Shown here: piece by piece, positions 1 through 8,114 of the stretch
Position numbering within the stretch: the stretch's first letter is position 1
How the letters are laid out: each line of letters opens with the position of its first letter
Source: Bacteroidota bacterium
Lineage (GTDB): Bacteria; Bacteroidota; Bacteroidia; AKYH767-A; OLB10
Direction of reading: 5' to 3'
NCBI GenBank assembly: GCA_029547265.1
Contig: JAKPPP010000067.1
Coordinates: forward strand, 1 to 34,733
Length of the DNA stretch: 34,733 nt
Notes under the pieces: generated by a model
Seen by the model: only the letters and a program-made list of their open reading frames with translations
Database searches by the model: none
What the model was told of the DNA's origin: nothing
Translations under genes and position numbers: made by a program

Positions 1-1517
1 GCGTTTATATTTCCGTAACCGCGACTGTTATTTCTTGTTGGATAATATTGCGCTGTATTTGTAAGGCAGGTTAAAAGTTGCGCTCTTGTCATATTCGGTT
101 TAGTGCTCCACACTAATGCTGCAACACCGGCAGTTGTAGCGGTAGCTATTGAGCTTCCTCCAATATAAGTAGGGTTAACTCCTGAAGGTGCTAGCGATAA
201 TGAATTTCTTGAGGTGTTGCTGCTTCTTTCCATTGGTACGGTTAACAAAACTTGTGAACCATCATGACAATCGCTGCAAGTAGAATTGCTTTCTTTTACT
301 CCAGTAACAGCAACACAAGATGAATATGCAGCAGGATAAATAACTCCCCACCAGCTCGTCCAGCTGTATGATGTTCCTGCAGCCGCTAAAACTAATTTGC
401 CTTTGTTATAGGCGTAGTCAACACCATCTTTTAGGACACTACTACCGAATGGTGTTCCCATGCTCATGCTAATTACTTTTACATCTGCACGATCTCCCAT
501 GCGCACCATTGCGTTTTTTACTCCGGTGATTTCAACTGATGCATCTAATACCACATCATCAGCAGCACGAATAAAATACAAATTAGATTTATATGCTACT
601 CCGGTAGTTGCGTTTTGTCCATTACGAGGACCAACAGCTGCTCCGCACATACTTGTTCCGTGAGTACAAGTAGTATATGCACTTCCACCCATTGTATAGT
701 CAACTTGAATTGTTCTTCCTACAGATGATGCGCCATCATTAAAAGATGATCCTAATAAAGGTTGTCCGGCACTAATACCTGCATCAATAACACCAACGGT
801 GATACCTTGTCCTTGAGCAGTATTCCATGCACTTGGAACCGTAATATTATTGTAATTCCACGGTAGTTTAGCAGCGGGAGTGATATTCGTATAATCAAAA
901 GTATTTATGCCATAAGTAGAACCGGAACATCCCGAAGAGGATCGGTTTCCATCTCCCGGCCAGAAGTCGATAGGTTCTAGGTAACGGACGTTCTTAAGAT
1001 TGCTTAAAGCAGTAAGTACATTTTTATCGGTAAGGCGTACCGTTAGTATCGGTAAAGAAGGATCATCTTCGATAACTAATTGTTGCCAAGTAATAGGAGT
1101 CGATGCTGTTTTGTTTGCTTCTGTTACGATGAAGTCAATTAAAGCGTCATGAACTTTTCTGTAGATTCCGGTTGATAAATTTATGCTTCCTAATTTACTA
1201 CTAATATCACCAGCATTAGCCGGTGCATAACCGATAGCTAAGCTATGGTCGTTGTATTGTAAAGCACTCCATAGCGTTTTTAAATCAGTATTGGTCCATT
1301 TGAAGTCGCCGGTATTTTCGAGTGTTTTTATAACCGATTTATTCAATGTGACTTCGTCGATCGGGCTCCCTGAAGGAACTTGTTGTAAAGTGGATTTTTG
1401 CTCGAGAACGGAAGCCGTATCGCCATTTCCCGAATTGCTTGTCTCTTTACTGCAAGCAGATACCATCAGCATCACCGATGCCAATAGATAAATTAAATGT
1501 TTTTGATTTTTTCTCAT
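1..1517 (-). CDS. S8 family (subtilisin-like) serine peptidase, lipoprotein, C-terminus cut by window edge
   Basis: About 505 residues are visible; the C-terminus lies beyond the left edge. The protein opens with a lipoprotein signal peptide (hydrophobic stretch, then a VSAC lipobox about 20 residues in), so it is probably anchored in the cell envelope. A prodomain-like region of about 200 residues precedes the peptidase domain. The catalytic triad is visible: Asp245 in GVIDAGIS, His286 in CTHGTSMCG, and Ser456 in GGSSIATA (the family norm is GTSMATP). The region between carries a SMSMGT strand typical of the fold. It likely cleaves extracytoplasmic proteins. The start at 1517 is the ATG directly before the signal peptide. 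No exact promoter core was found. Any C-terminal sorting tail would be outside the window. Confidence 0.9.
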   Translation of the reverse strand, partial: MRKNQKHLIYLLASVMLMVSACSKETSNSGNGDTASVLEQKSTLQQVPSGSPIDEVTLNKSVIKTLENTGDFKWTNTDLKTLWSALQYNDHSLAIGYAPANAGDISSKLGSINLSTGIYRKVHDALIDFIVTEANKTASTPITWQQLVIEDDPSLPILTVRLTDKNVLTALSNLKNVRYLEPIDFWPGDGNRSSSGCSGSTYGINTFDYTNITPAAKLPWNYNNITVPSAWNTAQGQGITVGVIDAGISAGQPLLGSSFNDGASSVGRTIQVDYTMGGSAYTTCTHGTSMCGAAVGPRNGQNATTGVAYKSNLYFIRAADDVVLDASVEITGVKNAMVRMGDRADVKVISMSMGTPFGSSVLKDGVDYAYNKGKLVLAAAGTSYSWTSWWGVIYPAAYSSCVAVTGVKESNSTCSDCHDGSQVLLTVPMERSSNTSRNSLSLAPSGVNPTYIGGSSIATATTAGVAALVWSTKPNMTRAQLLTCLTNTAQYYPTRNNSRGYGNIN

Positions 1518-1658
1518 ACTTTTTTAATTGGGGGAGCGAAGATCGCATATCAGAATTAACTTATCCGAAAATAAACGTTTAATGTCGGATAACAAAGTGA
1601 TATCGATATTTGCCATTTGTAGCTATATTACCCGATTTCAATTGAAGAAGTATTTCCT

Positions 1659-1666
1659 TAATTTCG
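1659..1666 (+). promoter_or_regulatory. Possible degenerate -7 promoter element (TAATTTCG)
   Basis: TAATTTCG differs by one base from the Bacteroidota -7 consensus TAnnTTTG. It ends 4 bases before the ATG at 1671, the same spacing seen for the exact motifs elsewhere in the window. No -33 TTG at normal spacing was seen. Confidence 0.35.
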
Positions 1667-1670
1667 ACCT

Positions 1671-2345
1671 ATGATTCAAGAATTAGTAAAGGCAGAGGAA
1701 AAGGCAGCAAAACTATTCCTGGAAATTGAAAAAAGAGGATATTTTGAGCCCGGTATCACTGAAAAGGACTTAAATGACCGTGTTTTCGATTTGGCTGACG
1801 AGATGTTTGGTATTCGTAAGTATTGGCATAAACGTATTGTTCGGGCAGGGAAGAACACGCTGCTTCCTTATCGTGAGAATCCCGAGAATCTGACTTTGAG
1901 AGACGACGAGATCATTTTCCTCGATTTCGGGCCGGTTTTTGATGAGTGGGAAGCCGATTTCGGGCGAACTTATGTAATAGGTAACGATCCCGATAAATTA
2001 CGTTTGAAGCAAGATGTTGAGGATGCTTGGTATGAAGGCCAAAAGTTTTTTATTAAACATCAGCATGAACTTACGGGCGCTTCTTTTTATAAATTCACGC
2101 AGGAATTGGCGATTAAGTATAAATGGGAGTTTGGGAATTTACACTGCGGGCATCTTGTCGGCAATTTTCCTCATGAGAGAATTTTGGGAGATGAAATCAA
2201 TAATTATTTTCATCGTGATAACGATATCAAAGTTTCTGATTTAGATGTTTTGGGTCAGCCTCGTTATTGGATTTATGAAATGCATCTCGTGAATCGCGAG
2301 AAAGAAATCGGTGGCTTCTTTGAGCAGTTGGTTTCTCCTGTTTAA
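1671..2345 (+). CDS. M24 family metallopeptidase (Xaa-Pro aminopeptidase-like)
   Basis: This 224-residue protein has the pita-bread aminopeptidase domain and little else. The five metal ligands of the M24 family can be placed: Asp85 (FLDFGP), Asp96 (ADFGRTY), His161 (GHLVG), Glu203 (YEMHLV) and Glu218 (FFEQLV). His168 in PHER matches the second conserved histidine. It probably hydrolyses N-terminal peptide bonds of peptides or a related substrate in the cytoplasm, as no signal peptide is present. It is shorter than classical Xaa-Pro aminopeptidases and lacks their N-terminal creatinase domain, so the substrate is uncertain. The DinB-like gene follows 53 bases downstream on the same strand. 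Confidence 0.9.
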   Translation: MIQELVKAEEKAAKLFLEIEKRGYFEPGITEKDLNDRVFDLADEMFGIRKYWHKRIVRAGKNTLLPYRENPENLTLRDDEIIFLDFGPVFDEWEADFGRTYVIGNDPDKLRLKQDVEDAWYEGQKFFIKHQHELTGASFYKFTQELAIKYKWEFGNLHCGHLVGNFPHERILGDEINNYFHRDNDIKVSDLDVLGQPRYWIYEMHLVNREKEIGGFFEQLVSPV

Positions 2346-2398
2346 ATTGTGCAATATATTCAAGGGTGAATTTAAATTACAAAAATCAGAAGTGTCCT

Positions 2399-2863
2399 AT
2401 GAACGAATTAGATAATCTAATAAATCAGCTTGAAGCAAAAATTCAATATGCTGATTTGATAAATCTTGATGTTTCGAGTTCAAATGTGTCGTGGCATATT
2501 GAACATACTTTGCTTACTTTAAGAGGTGTGTCGAATGTATTGATTAATTCTAATCCTTCCGACTATAAATGGAAATTCAATTATGTCAGGACATATGTTT
2601 TAACCTTTAATAAAATTCCAAGAGGTAAAGCCAAAGCGCCCGATGTTGTTAATCCCAAAGTTGGAATTGATAAAGAGGCATTGATAGCTCTTTTGTCAGA
2701 AACGCGATCAAAAGTAGGGGTGGCGGAAGCTCTTCCCAATGACAAATTCTTTAAGCACCCTTTTCTAGGGAATCTAAGACGTAAACAAACAATTAAGTTT
2801 CTTGGGATCCATACCAGGCATCACTTAGAAATTATTAACGACATTATAAAGTCGAGTCGTTAA
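2399..2863 (+). CDS. DUF1569 / DinB-like four-helix protein
   Basis: The 154-residue protein has the pattern of DUF1569, a branch of the DinB-like four-helix bundle family. Histidines stand where these proteins bind a metal: His33 and His36 in SWHIEHTL, and His138 and His142 in the C-terminal GIHTRHHLEII. The HPFLG segment at 120-124 is also typical. The biochemical role of the family is not established; several DinB relatives are thiol-dependent transferases. I chose the ATG at 2399; an in-frame GTG at 2366 would add 11 residues with no family resemblance. It may be cotranscribed with the M24 peptidase. It ends 21 bases from the convergent response regulator gene. Confidence 0.8.
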   Translation: MNELDNLINQLEAKIQYADLINLDVSSSNVSWHIEHTLLTLRGVSNVLINSNPSDYKWKFNYVRTYVLTFNKIPRGKAKAPDVVNPKVGIDKEALIALLSETRSKVGVAEALPNDKFFKHPFLGNLRRKQTIKFLGIHTRHHLEIINDIIKSSR

Positions 2864-2884
2864 TGTGGATTAGCATGAATAATA

Positions 2885-3640
2885 TTAGCCGTTCAGCCAT
2901 TGCTTAAATTCAGCAACGCGGTCTCTGCTAACAACAGCTTCATCGTCATTTAATAAAGGTGAGCTGATTTTTAGTCGGTTGTTAAAGTATGTACTCACTT
3001 TTTCAATATGATTTATATTGACGATAGCCTTTCTATTGATTCTGAAAAACTGAGAAGGATCTATCAACGATTCCAGTTGATCTAATGTATAGTCTACAGG
3101 ATAACGTTGCCCTTTCTTATTCTTTAAAAGAACGATTCTCTCTTCAGCAGTAAAGCATCCTATCTCTTCTGTTTTTATAGAGATAATCTGTTCTCCCATT
3201 TTGGTTAGGAAGCGTTGCTTGTATTGTTTATTAAGAATAGCTACAGCGTTCATCAATTTTTCGAGATGAACAGTTTCTTCTTTATGATTGTACTTCTTGA
3301 ATTTCTCAATAGCATCTTTTAAGTCAGAAATCCCTATAGGCTTTAAAAGATAATCGACACTATTTACTTTAAAAGCTTTAATAGCGTATTCATTATAGGC
3401 GGTTGTAAATATTACGGGAATATCAATTTCAATCTTTTCGAAAATTTCGAAGCTGATGCCGTCTGCTAAATGGATATCCATTAATATTAAATCGGCTTTC
3501 CCGTTTTCTTGGTGCCATTGCTCAAATGCTTTAATGCTCTCTAGCGAATCGATTACCGTAATTCCGGTATCGATTTTGTTTAAAAGCATCTTCAAATGGT
3601 CAGAAGATAATTTTTCGTCTTCAACAATTAATACATTCAT
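2885..3640 (-). CDS. LytTR-family response regulator
   Basis: Residues 1-120 are a receiver domain with acidic pocket Glu7/Asp8, phospho-acceptor Asp55 (LILMDIHL), Thr79/Thr80 and Lys100 (YLLKPI). Residues about 145-250 are a LytTR DNA-binding domain (FFRINRKAIVNINHIEKV). It should be phosphorylated by the sensor kinase encoded just upstream, whose stop overlaps this start by 4 bases (ATGA), implying translational coupling. Known LytTR regulators bind direct repeats upstream of target promoters. The target here is unknown; because the TonB receptor is first in the operon, autoregulation of the operon is plausible. Confidence 0.95.
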   Translation of the reverse strand: MNVLIVEDEKLSSDHLKMLLNKIDTGITVIDSLESIKAFEQWHQENGKADLILMDIHLADGISFEIFEKIEIDIPVIFTTAYNEYAIKAFKVNSVDYLLKPIGISDLKDAIEKFKKYNHKEETVHLEKLMNAVAILNKQYKQRFLTKMGEQIISIKTEEIGCFTAEERIVLLKNKKGQRYPVDYTLDQLESLIDPSQFFRINRKAIVNINHIEKVSTYFNNRLKISSPLLNDDEAVVSRDRVAEFKQWLNG

Positions 3641-4689
3641 GATTCAGGCGAATTTAACAAAGGGATTTTTACTGTAAAATAAGTGTTATCGTTTTTAATG
3701 ATCACTTCTTTGTCGGTGAAGTATTGATAGCGTGAAATAATATTGGGTAATCCTGTTCCGCTAGAGTTTTCTTCCGGTTTTCTGAATTGAAAATTATTTT
3801 TAACTACCAAATATTCTTCTTCAGCGCTTAGTTCAATCTTTAACGGAGCATCTGTTCTGATGATATTGTGTTTAATAGCATTTTCAATTAGTAACTGAAG
3901 CGACATTGGCGGAATAAATTTACTTTTTGCTTTTTCATCAATGCTATTTTTGAATTCTAAGCTATCTCCAAACCTAATCTTCAATAAAAAGATATAACTA
4001 CCAATAAATTCTATTTCGTCTTTTACTTCTGAAAGTTCCTTGCTGTGTTGGTCGAGGGCATATCGGTATACTTTGGATAGTTGATTAATAAAATCGACGG
4101 CTTGGTCTTGGTCTTTGTATACCAACGAACTTAAAACACTTAAATTGTTAAACAGAAAATGAGGATTTACTTGATTCTTCAGCGAAAGATATTGTGCTTG
4201 CAATGCATCTTTCTTATGCTTTTCTATATCAACTATACTTTGCTTCCATTGCAAGAAGAAACTTGCTCCCGCTTGAATAGCAATTATCAATAGTGTTATT
4301 AGTACTCCGAAAATAATGGATAAGCTGGTGATGCTTTCTTGCTTTTCTACAGGAAGGTTGCATAGAAAACGATCGTAGAGTGTTAACGAAAGGTAAATAA
4401 TTCCGGCGCTATACAAAATGCTTATCGGCAATTGAATCATTAATTGCTTTAAAATGTTCTGAGGCCATTTCAGCTTTCTATTAATGAAGCAATCAATTTG
4501 TACATTTCCTTCCCATACTAAAATTGTAATTATGATTGACGACAGGTAATGTGATAGTAATCGGTTGCCTGTCGCATTAGGCATAGGAAGGACTAATTGC
4601 TGCATCCACGCAATCACTATCCCCAATAAGATCATATAGGGAAATCGATGACGGAATAGTTTATGTGTTGATGCTTTAATGAATTTCAT
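3637..4689 (-). CDS. LytS/YehU-type sensor histidine kinase
   Basis: This 350-residue kinase has four predicted membrane helices (about 17-35, 45-60, 84-105, 122-147), a short linker that may be coiled, then a His_kinase domain with His177 in the NPHFLFNNL box and an HATPase_c domain (N-box IENAIKHN at 268-275, G-box GTGLPNI at 311-317). This is the class that pairs with LytTR regulators, and the cognate regulator overlaps its 3' end by 4 bases. There is almost no extracytoplasmic sensor domain, so the signal is probably sensed in or at the membrane. It starts 11 bases after the TonB-dependent receptor gene, so the three form one operon. Confidence 0.94.
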   Translation of the reverse strand: MKFIKASTHKLFRHRFPYMILLGIVIAWMQQLVLPMPNATGNRLLSHYLSSIIITILVWEGNVQIDCFINRKLKWPQNILKQLMIQLPISILYSAGIIYLSLTLYDRFLCNLPVEKQESITSLSIIFGVLITLLIIAIQAGASFFLQWKQSIVDIEKHKKDALQAQYLSLKNQVNPHFLFNNLSVLSSLVYKDQDQAVDFINQLSKVYRYALDQHSKELSEVKDEIEFIGSYIFLLKIRFGDSLEFKNSIDEKAKSKFIPPMSLQLLIENAIKHNIIRTDAPLKIELSAEEEYLVVKNNFQFRKPEENSSGTGLPNIISRYQYFTDKEVIIKNDNTYFTVKIPLLNSPES

Positions 4690-4700
4690 TGTCGAATTTA

Positions 4701-7070
4701 TCAGAAGTTAATTCTGTAAGTCATCATCGGGAATAATCCTAGTTGATATTCTGTTTGAATATTTCTTTTTACAGGATTATACACTTGTTGGAAGATATTT
4801 TTTCTGTCAAATATGTTTTGAAGGTCGAAGGCCCATTCTTGAGTCACTTTCTTTCCGTTCATTTTGAATCCGAATTTTACGTCAACACGAAAATAGTCTT
4901 TATATTGATCTTCGTATGCGCGACTGTAAATATACTCGGTTTGGTTGGAATTTTGACTCGCCGCTAAGTCGATTGGGATATAACGTTTACCTCCTGCATA
5001 AGTGGCTTTTCCGTTTAATGTTAATACTTTCTTTTTCTCTTTATCGAGATTGTATTCCGCACCGGCTAAGAGGTTGAAGGTATAGTTTCCATTAAACGCT
5101 GTATTGCGCTCTACTTTATCAGATCCTTCATATTTGGCATCGTAAACAGATCCTGTTAAAAGGAAATAGTAGTTGTGGCTAAAGAATTTCTCTAAGGTGA
5201 TTTCAATTCCGTAGTTCGTTCCTTTTCCGTTGTTTAGTAAGCTATCATTTAACGGCGGGACATAATCAGCTCCGCTGTTTAGCATTGAGAATGTTGATTC
5301 GTGCGCCTCAACAGGAATATCGAATAAGTATTGATAATATACTTCCGATTTAAATCGCCAGTTGGTGGAGATATTGTTATCATATCCTATTACAAAGTGA
5401 GCACTTTTCGACATATCGAGTTTTTCGTTTGTGCGAGAAGAAGTTCCGTCGTTATATTCTGTTTGTAAGAAATATGTCGACATAGGCTGCAATTGACTAT
5501 GTAATCCTGTTCCGAAATTGAGTGATTGCTTTTCTGTTAAATTATATTTTAATCCGATGCGTGGTTCAACAGCAAAGGTATAGTTAACCATGAATTGCTG
5601 ATAGTGAACTCCCGAATTAAGTGTGAGGTTATCGCTAAAGCGATGTTGCCATTTAATATATGCTTGAAGTAAAACTCCGTCGCCTTTGAAATCTCTAAGG
5701 TGATGATAATATGTTTTTTGTTCTAAAAGTGAATCGTTATAGTTGAATTGATATAGGTCAGCCATCACTCCCGCATTCACCGTATTTTGTTTGTTGATTT
5801 TACTGTTGATATTGTAATTCAACGAATATTTTGTTTCGGCGGATCTTCCTGAGTAGCGACGAATCTTATCTGTCTTCTCATTGATTAAACTATCAACGGT
5901 AGATTTGTTTTGTACTCCCGATAATGCAAGGCTGATTGTCTGTGATGTCTTATCATTCAAGAAAAGTTTATGTGATAATCCGATTACTCCCATATCAGAA
6001 CCGAAGTAAGTATCTTCTGCAATTCCTGATACCGTAAAGTCATCTTCTTTTTTGTATTTATCGAGTAGTTCGATATAGCTTTTTCCTCCGATTCCGAACA
6101 TCGTAAATCTTCCCGATTTTAATCCCATCGGTAAATCAATTTTAAAACTTAGATCTTTATATTGAGGCGTAGCTCCATATCCGATATTCATTCCCATGTC
6201 TTGCATTAATCCTAGTGTGCTATAGCGATAGCTTGCTAAGTACGAGCCTTTGTTTTTCGTTAATGGACCTTCTGCTCCAAGTTCAAATCCGTTGTATCCA
6301 ATTTGTCCTAAGAATTCATGTTTATCATTATTGCCACTTCTCATTTTTAAATCAAATGCGCCTGATAGTGCGTTACCATATTCTGCGGGAAAAGCACCTG
6401 TCATAAAATCGGAGTTGTCGAGTAAATTATTGTTGAGCATGCTTACAGGTCCGCCTGTTGTTCCTAATGCTCCGAAGTGATTAGGATTAGGAATATTTAT
6501 TCCGTCGAGACGCCATAGTAATCCAGCAGGAGAATTCCCTCTAATCACAATGTCGTTACGTGCATCACCTGCAATATTCACTCCTGCATAATTAGCTGCC
6601 ATGCGCGAAGGATCTCCCAGAGAGCCGGCATAGCGATTTGTTTCTTCGATTGAAAATGAACGCGCACTTACTGTTGCCATTTCGTTCAGAGGATTTTTCT
6701 TATCAATATTTTTAGCAGAGACAGTGACTTCATTAAGGTTATTCACTTTTTCTTCCATGCTCACATTCGTGATCAATTCTTTACCTGAATTCAATATTAG
6801 ATTATTGATGGTAACGGTATTGTATCCAAGAAAAGTGAATTGAAGTGTTACACGTCCAATAGGAACATTCTTAATACTGAAATTTCCGTCGATATCGGTT
6901 ACAGCTCCAATTATAGGATTGGAATTCAACACCACTACAGATACTCCCGGTAAAGTAGTTTGCGATTGTTTGTCGGTAACCTGTCCTTTGATGGTCTGAG
7001 CCGGAATTTGTCCGAAGGCCGATGAAAATCCGACGAGTAATAATGAAAGTAGAATAGAATACAGTTTCAT
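4701..7070 (-). CDS. TonB-dependent outer-membrane receptor with CarboxypepD_reg N-terminal domain
   Basis: The 789-residue protein begins with a signal peptide (residues 1-20, cleaving near FGQ), followed by a CarboxypepD_reg-like beta-sandwich at about 26-115 (IKGQVTDKQSQTTLPGVSVVV). A plug domain at about 135-250 contains NDIVIRGNSPAGLLWRLDG, and a long beta-barrel ends in an aromatic residue (TYRINF), as outer-membrane barrels do. It imports a substrate across the outer membrane using TonB energy. No SusD partner is adjacent, so a glycan SUS system is unlikely. Immediate downstream neighbours are the LytS-type kinase and LytTR regulator in the same operon; an ECF sigma gene diverges upstream. 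The substrate cannot be told from sequence; the neighbouring metal-ligand-rich protein hints at a metal chelate, as inference only. Confidence 0.93.
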   Translation of the reverse strand: MKLYSILLSLLLVGFSSAFGQIPAQTIKGQVTDKQSQTTLPGVSVVVLNSNPIIGAVTDIDGNFSIKNVPIGRVTLQFTFLGYNTVTINNLILNSGKELITNVSMEEKVNNLNEVTVSAKNIDKKNPLNEMATVSARSFSIEETNRYAGSLGDPSRMAANYAGVNIAGDARNDIVIRGNSPAGLLWRLDGINIPNPNHFGALGTTGGPVSMLNNNLLDNSDFMTGAFPAEYGNALSGAFDLKMRSGNNDKHEFLGQIGYNGFELGAEGPLTKNKGSYLASYRYSTLGLMQDMGMNIGYGATPQYKDLSFKIDLPMGLKSGRFTMFGIGGKSYIELLDKYKKEDDFTVSGIAEDTYFGSDMGVIGLSHKLFLNDKTSQTISLALSGVQNKSTVDSLINEKTDKIRRYSGRSAETKYSLNYNINSKINKQNTVNAGVMADLYQFNYNDSLLEQKTYYHHLRDFKGDGVLLQAYIKWQHRFSDNLTLNSGVHYQQFMVNYTFAVEPRIGLKYNLTEKQSLNFGTGLHSQLQPMSTYFLQTEYNDGTSSRTNEKLDMSKSAHFVIGYDNNISTNWRFKSEVYYQYLFDIPVEAHESTFSMLNSGADYVPPLNDSLLNNGKGTNYGIEITLEKFFSHNYYFLLTGSVYDAKYEGSDKVERNTAFNGNYTFNLLAGAEYNLDKEKKKVLTLNGKATYAGGKRYIPIDLAASQNSNQTEYIYSRAYEDQYKDYFRVDVKFGFKMNGKKVTQEWAFDLQNIFDRKNIFQQVYNPVKRNIQTEYQLGLFPMMTYRINF

Positions 7071-7126
7071 GGGTTTAAGAATTTATGACAATATTAGATT
7101 GCCCAAATCCTTTAATAAAGGTGTAG

Positions 7127-7141
7127 GTACATGAATTGTAC
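7127..7141. promoter_or_regulatory. Inverted repeat GTACA-N5-TGTAC between divergent operons
   Basis: A perfect 5+5 base inverted repeat with a 5-base spacer lies 57 bases upstream of the TonB receptor start and 83 bases upstream of the sigma factor start. Its place in the divergent intergenic region makes it a candidate operator. The regulator is unknown, and arms this short can occur by chance. Confidence 0.3.
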
Positions 7142-7183
7142 GAAAATCGGTTTGAATTGTAATAAGCGTTGATCGATCTGAAT

Positions 7184-7215
7184 TTGATTTTTAATGAAAA
7201 TTTGGGTTATTTTTG
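7184..7215 (+). promoter_or_regulatory. Bacteroidota-type promoter of the ECF sigma operon
   Basis: TTG (7184-7186), a 21-base spacer, then TATTTTTG (7208-7215) matches the TTG-N17-23-TAnnTTTG consensus exactly. Transcription should start near 7220, only about 4 bases before the ATG at 7224. This excludes the upstream in-frame ATG at 7194, which lies inside the promoter. Confidence 0.75.
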
Positions 7216-7223
7216 GCACCGAT

Positions 7224-7784
7224 ATGAATAATACGCCTGTAAATGACTTAGTAAAATCGTGGGTAAAGCAATACTCCGGTGAGTTATATTCATGGGCTTT
7301 TTACAAGACATCCGACAAAGAGTTGTCGGAGGATATGGTGCAAGATACTTTTGTTGCCGCTTTTAAGGGATTCAAAGAATTTAAGGGAGAGAGTGAAGTA
7401 AAGACCTGGCTTTATGGCATCTTGAAAAACAAAATCGCCGATCATTACCGGAAAGAGCAGCGACGCTCTACCGTTAAACTAGATACTACAAGCGACTATT
7501 TTGTTAACGGACATTGGAAAGAATCGGAATCGCCAAAAGAATGGGCGGTAACGGACGAAAAGCATCTGTTAGACGATTTAAAGTTTAAGTCGGTATTAGA
7601 TGGTTGTATCAATAAGCTGCCTGGAAATTGGTCGGCGATTATTCGTTTGAAATTTATTGATGATAAAGAAAGCAAAATAGTTTGTCAGGAATTAGAAATT
7701 ACACCTACTAATTATTGGCAAATTATTCATCGTGCTAAACTGCAGCTGAGGAAATGTCTTGAATTAAACTGGTTTGCCGCATGA
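7224..7784 (+). CDS. ECF-family RNA polymerase sigma factor
   Basis: From the ATG at 7224 the product has 186 residues, normal for an ECF sigma. Region 2 covers about residues 12-80, with the -10 recognition segment EDMVQDTFVAAFKGF and the KTWLYGILKNKIADHYRKE helix. Region 4 covers about 130-183, including the helix-turn-helix around KIVCQELEITPTNYWQIIHRAK. The start was chosen because a consensus promoter ends 8 bases upstream; the ATG at 7194 would lie within it. Its stop overlaps the next start by 4 bases (ATGA), coupling it to a zinc-finger anti-sigma-like protein. A housekeeping-type promoter suggests basal expression, with activity controlled by the partner. Confidence 0.93.
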   Translation: MNNTPVNDLVKSWVKQYSGELYSWAFYKTSDKELSEDMVQDTFVAAFKGFKEFKGESEVKTWLYGILKNKIADHYRKEQRRSTVKLDTTSDYFVNGHWKESESPKEWAVTDEKHLLDDLKFKSVLDGCINKLPGNWSAIIRLKFIDDKESKIVCQELEITPTNYWQIIHRAKLQLRKCLELNWFAA

Positions 7785-8044
7785 AGAAGCCTACGCATTA
7801 CATCTGGTATTCTTGCCAACGAGCCACGGAGCTGATTGAAAAGAAACATATTACGGAGCTTTCCGCTATTGAATCGGTTAAGTTGAAATTGCATCTCGGT
7901 ATCTGCGGTGCATGTACAAAATACAGTCGACAGAGTGAGTTGATAGAAAAATTGGCAAAAGAAATAGCTGCTCGACAAGTTGAAGTTGCTACCGATTTAT
8001 TGTTTTTACAAGAGCGGATCATTAGTAAAATAGAAGAACAATAA
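7781..8044 (+). CDS. Zinc-finger anti-sigma-like protein (soluble)
   Basis: This 87-residue protein overlaps the sigma gene by 4 bases. It has the anti-sigma zinc-binding pattern: His38-x3-Cys42-x2-Cys45 in KLHLGICGACTKY, with Cys12 as a possible fourth ligand. No membrane helix is present, so it is probably a cytoplasmic ZAS-like partner that could respond to redox or metal state, unlike the common membrane-spanning anti-sigma factors. Whether it inhibits the sigma is inferred from position and motif. Very similar small zf-HC2 proteins follow ECF sigmas in many Bacteroidota. Confidence 0.75.
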   Translation: MKKPTHYIWYSCQRATELIEKKHITELSAIESVKLKLHLGICGACTKYSRQSELIEKLAKEIAARQVEVATDLLFLQERIISKIEEQ

Positions 8045-8114
8045 TTTTTTTTGAAATTTTTGTAAGGAATAGTGTCATTCGCCGACCAATCGGTTGAACT
8101 TTAACAAAAGCACT

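Noticed and set aside
460..663. Plus-strand open frame of 67 codons inside the S8 peptidase gene
   Set aside because: It is antisense to a well-supported peptidase with all three catalytic residues and has no family-like features.
7194..7223. Upstream ATG start for the ECF sigma gene
   Set aside because: It lies between the -33 and -7 boxes of an exact consensus promoter, so it would not be in the transcript.
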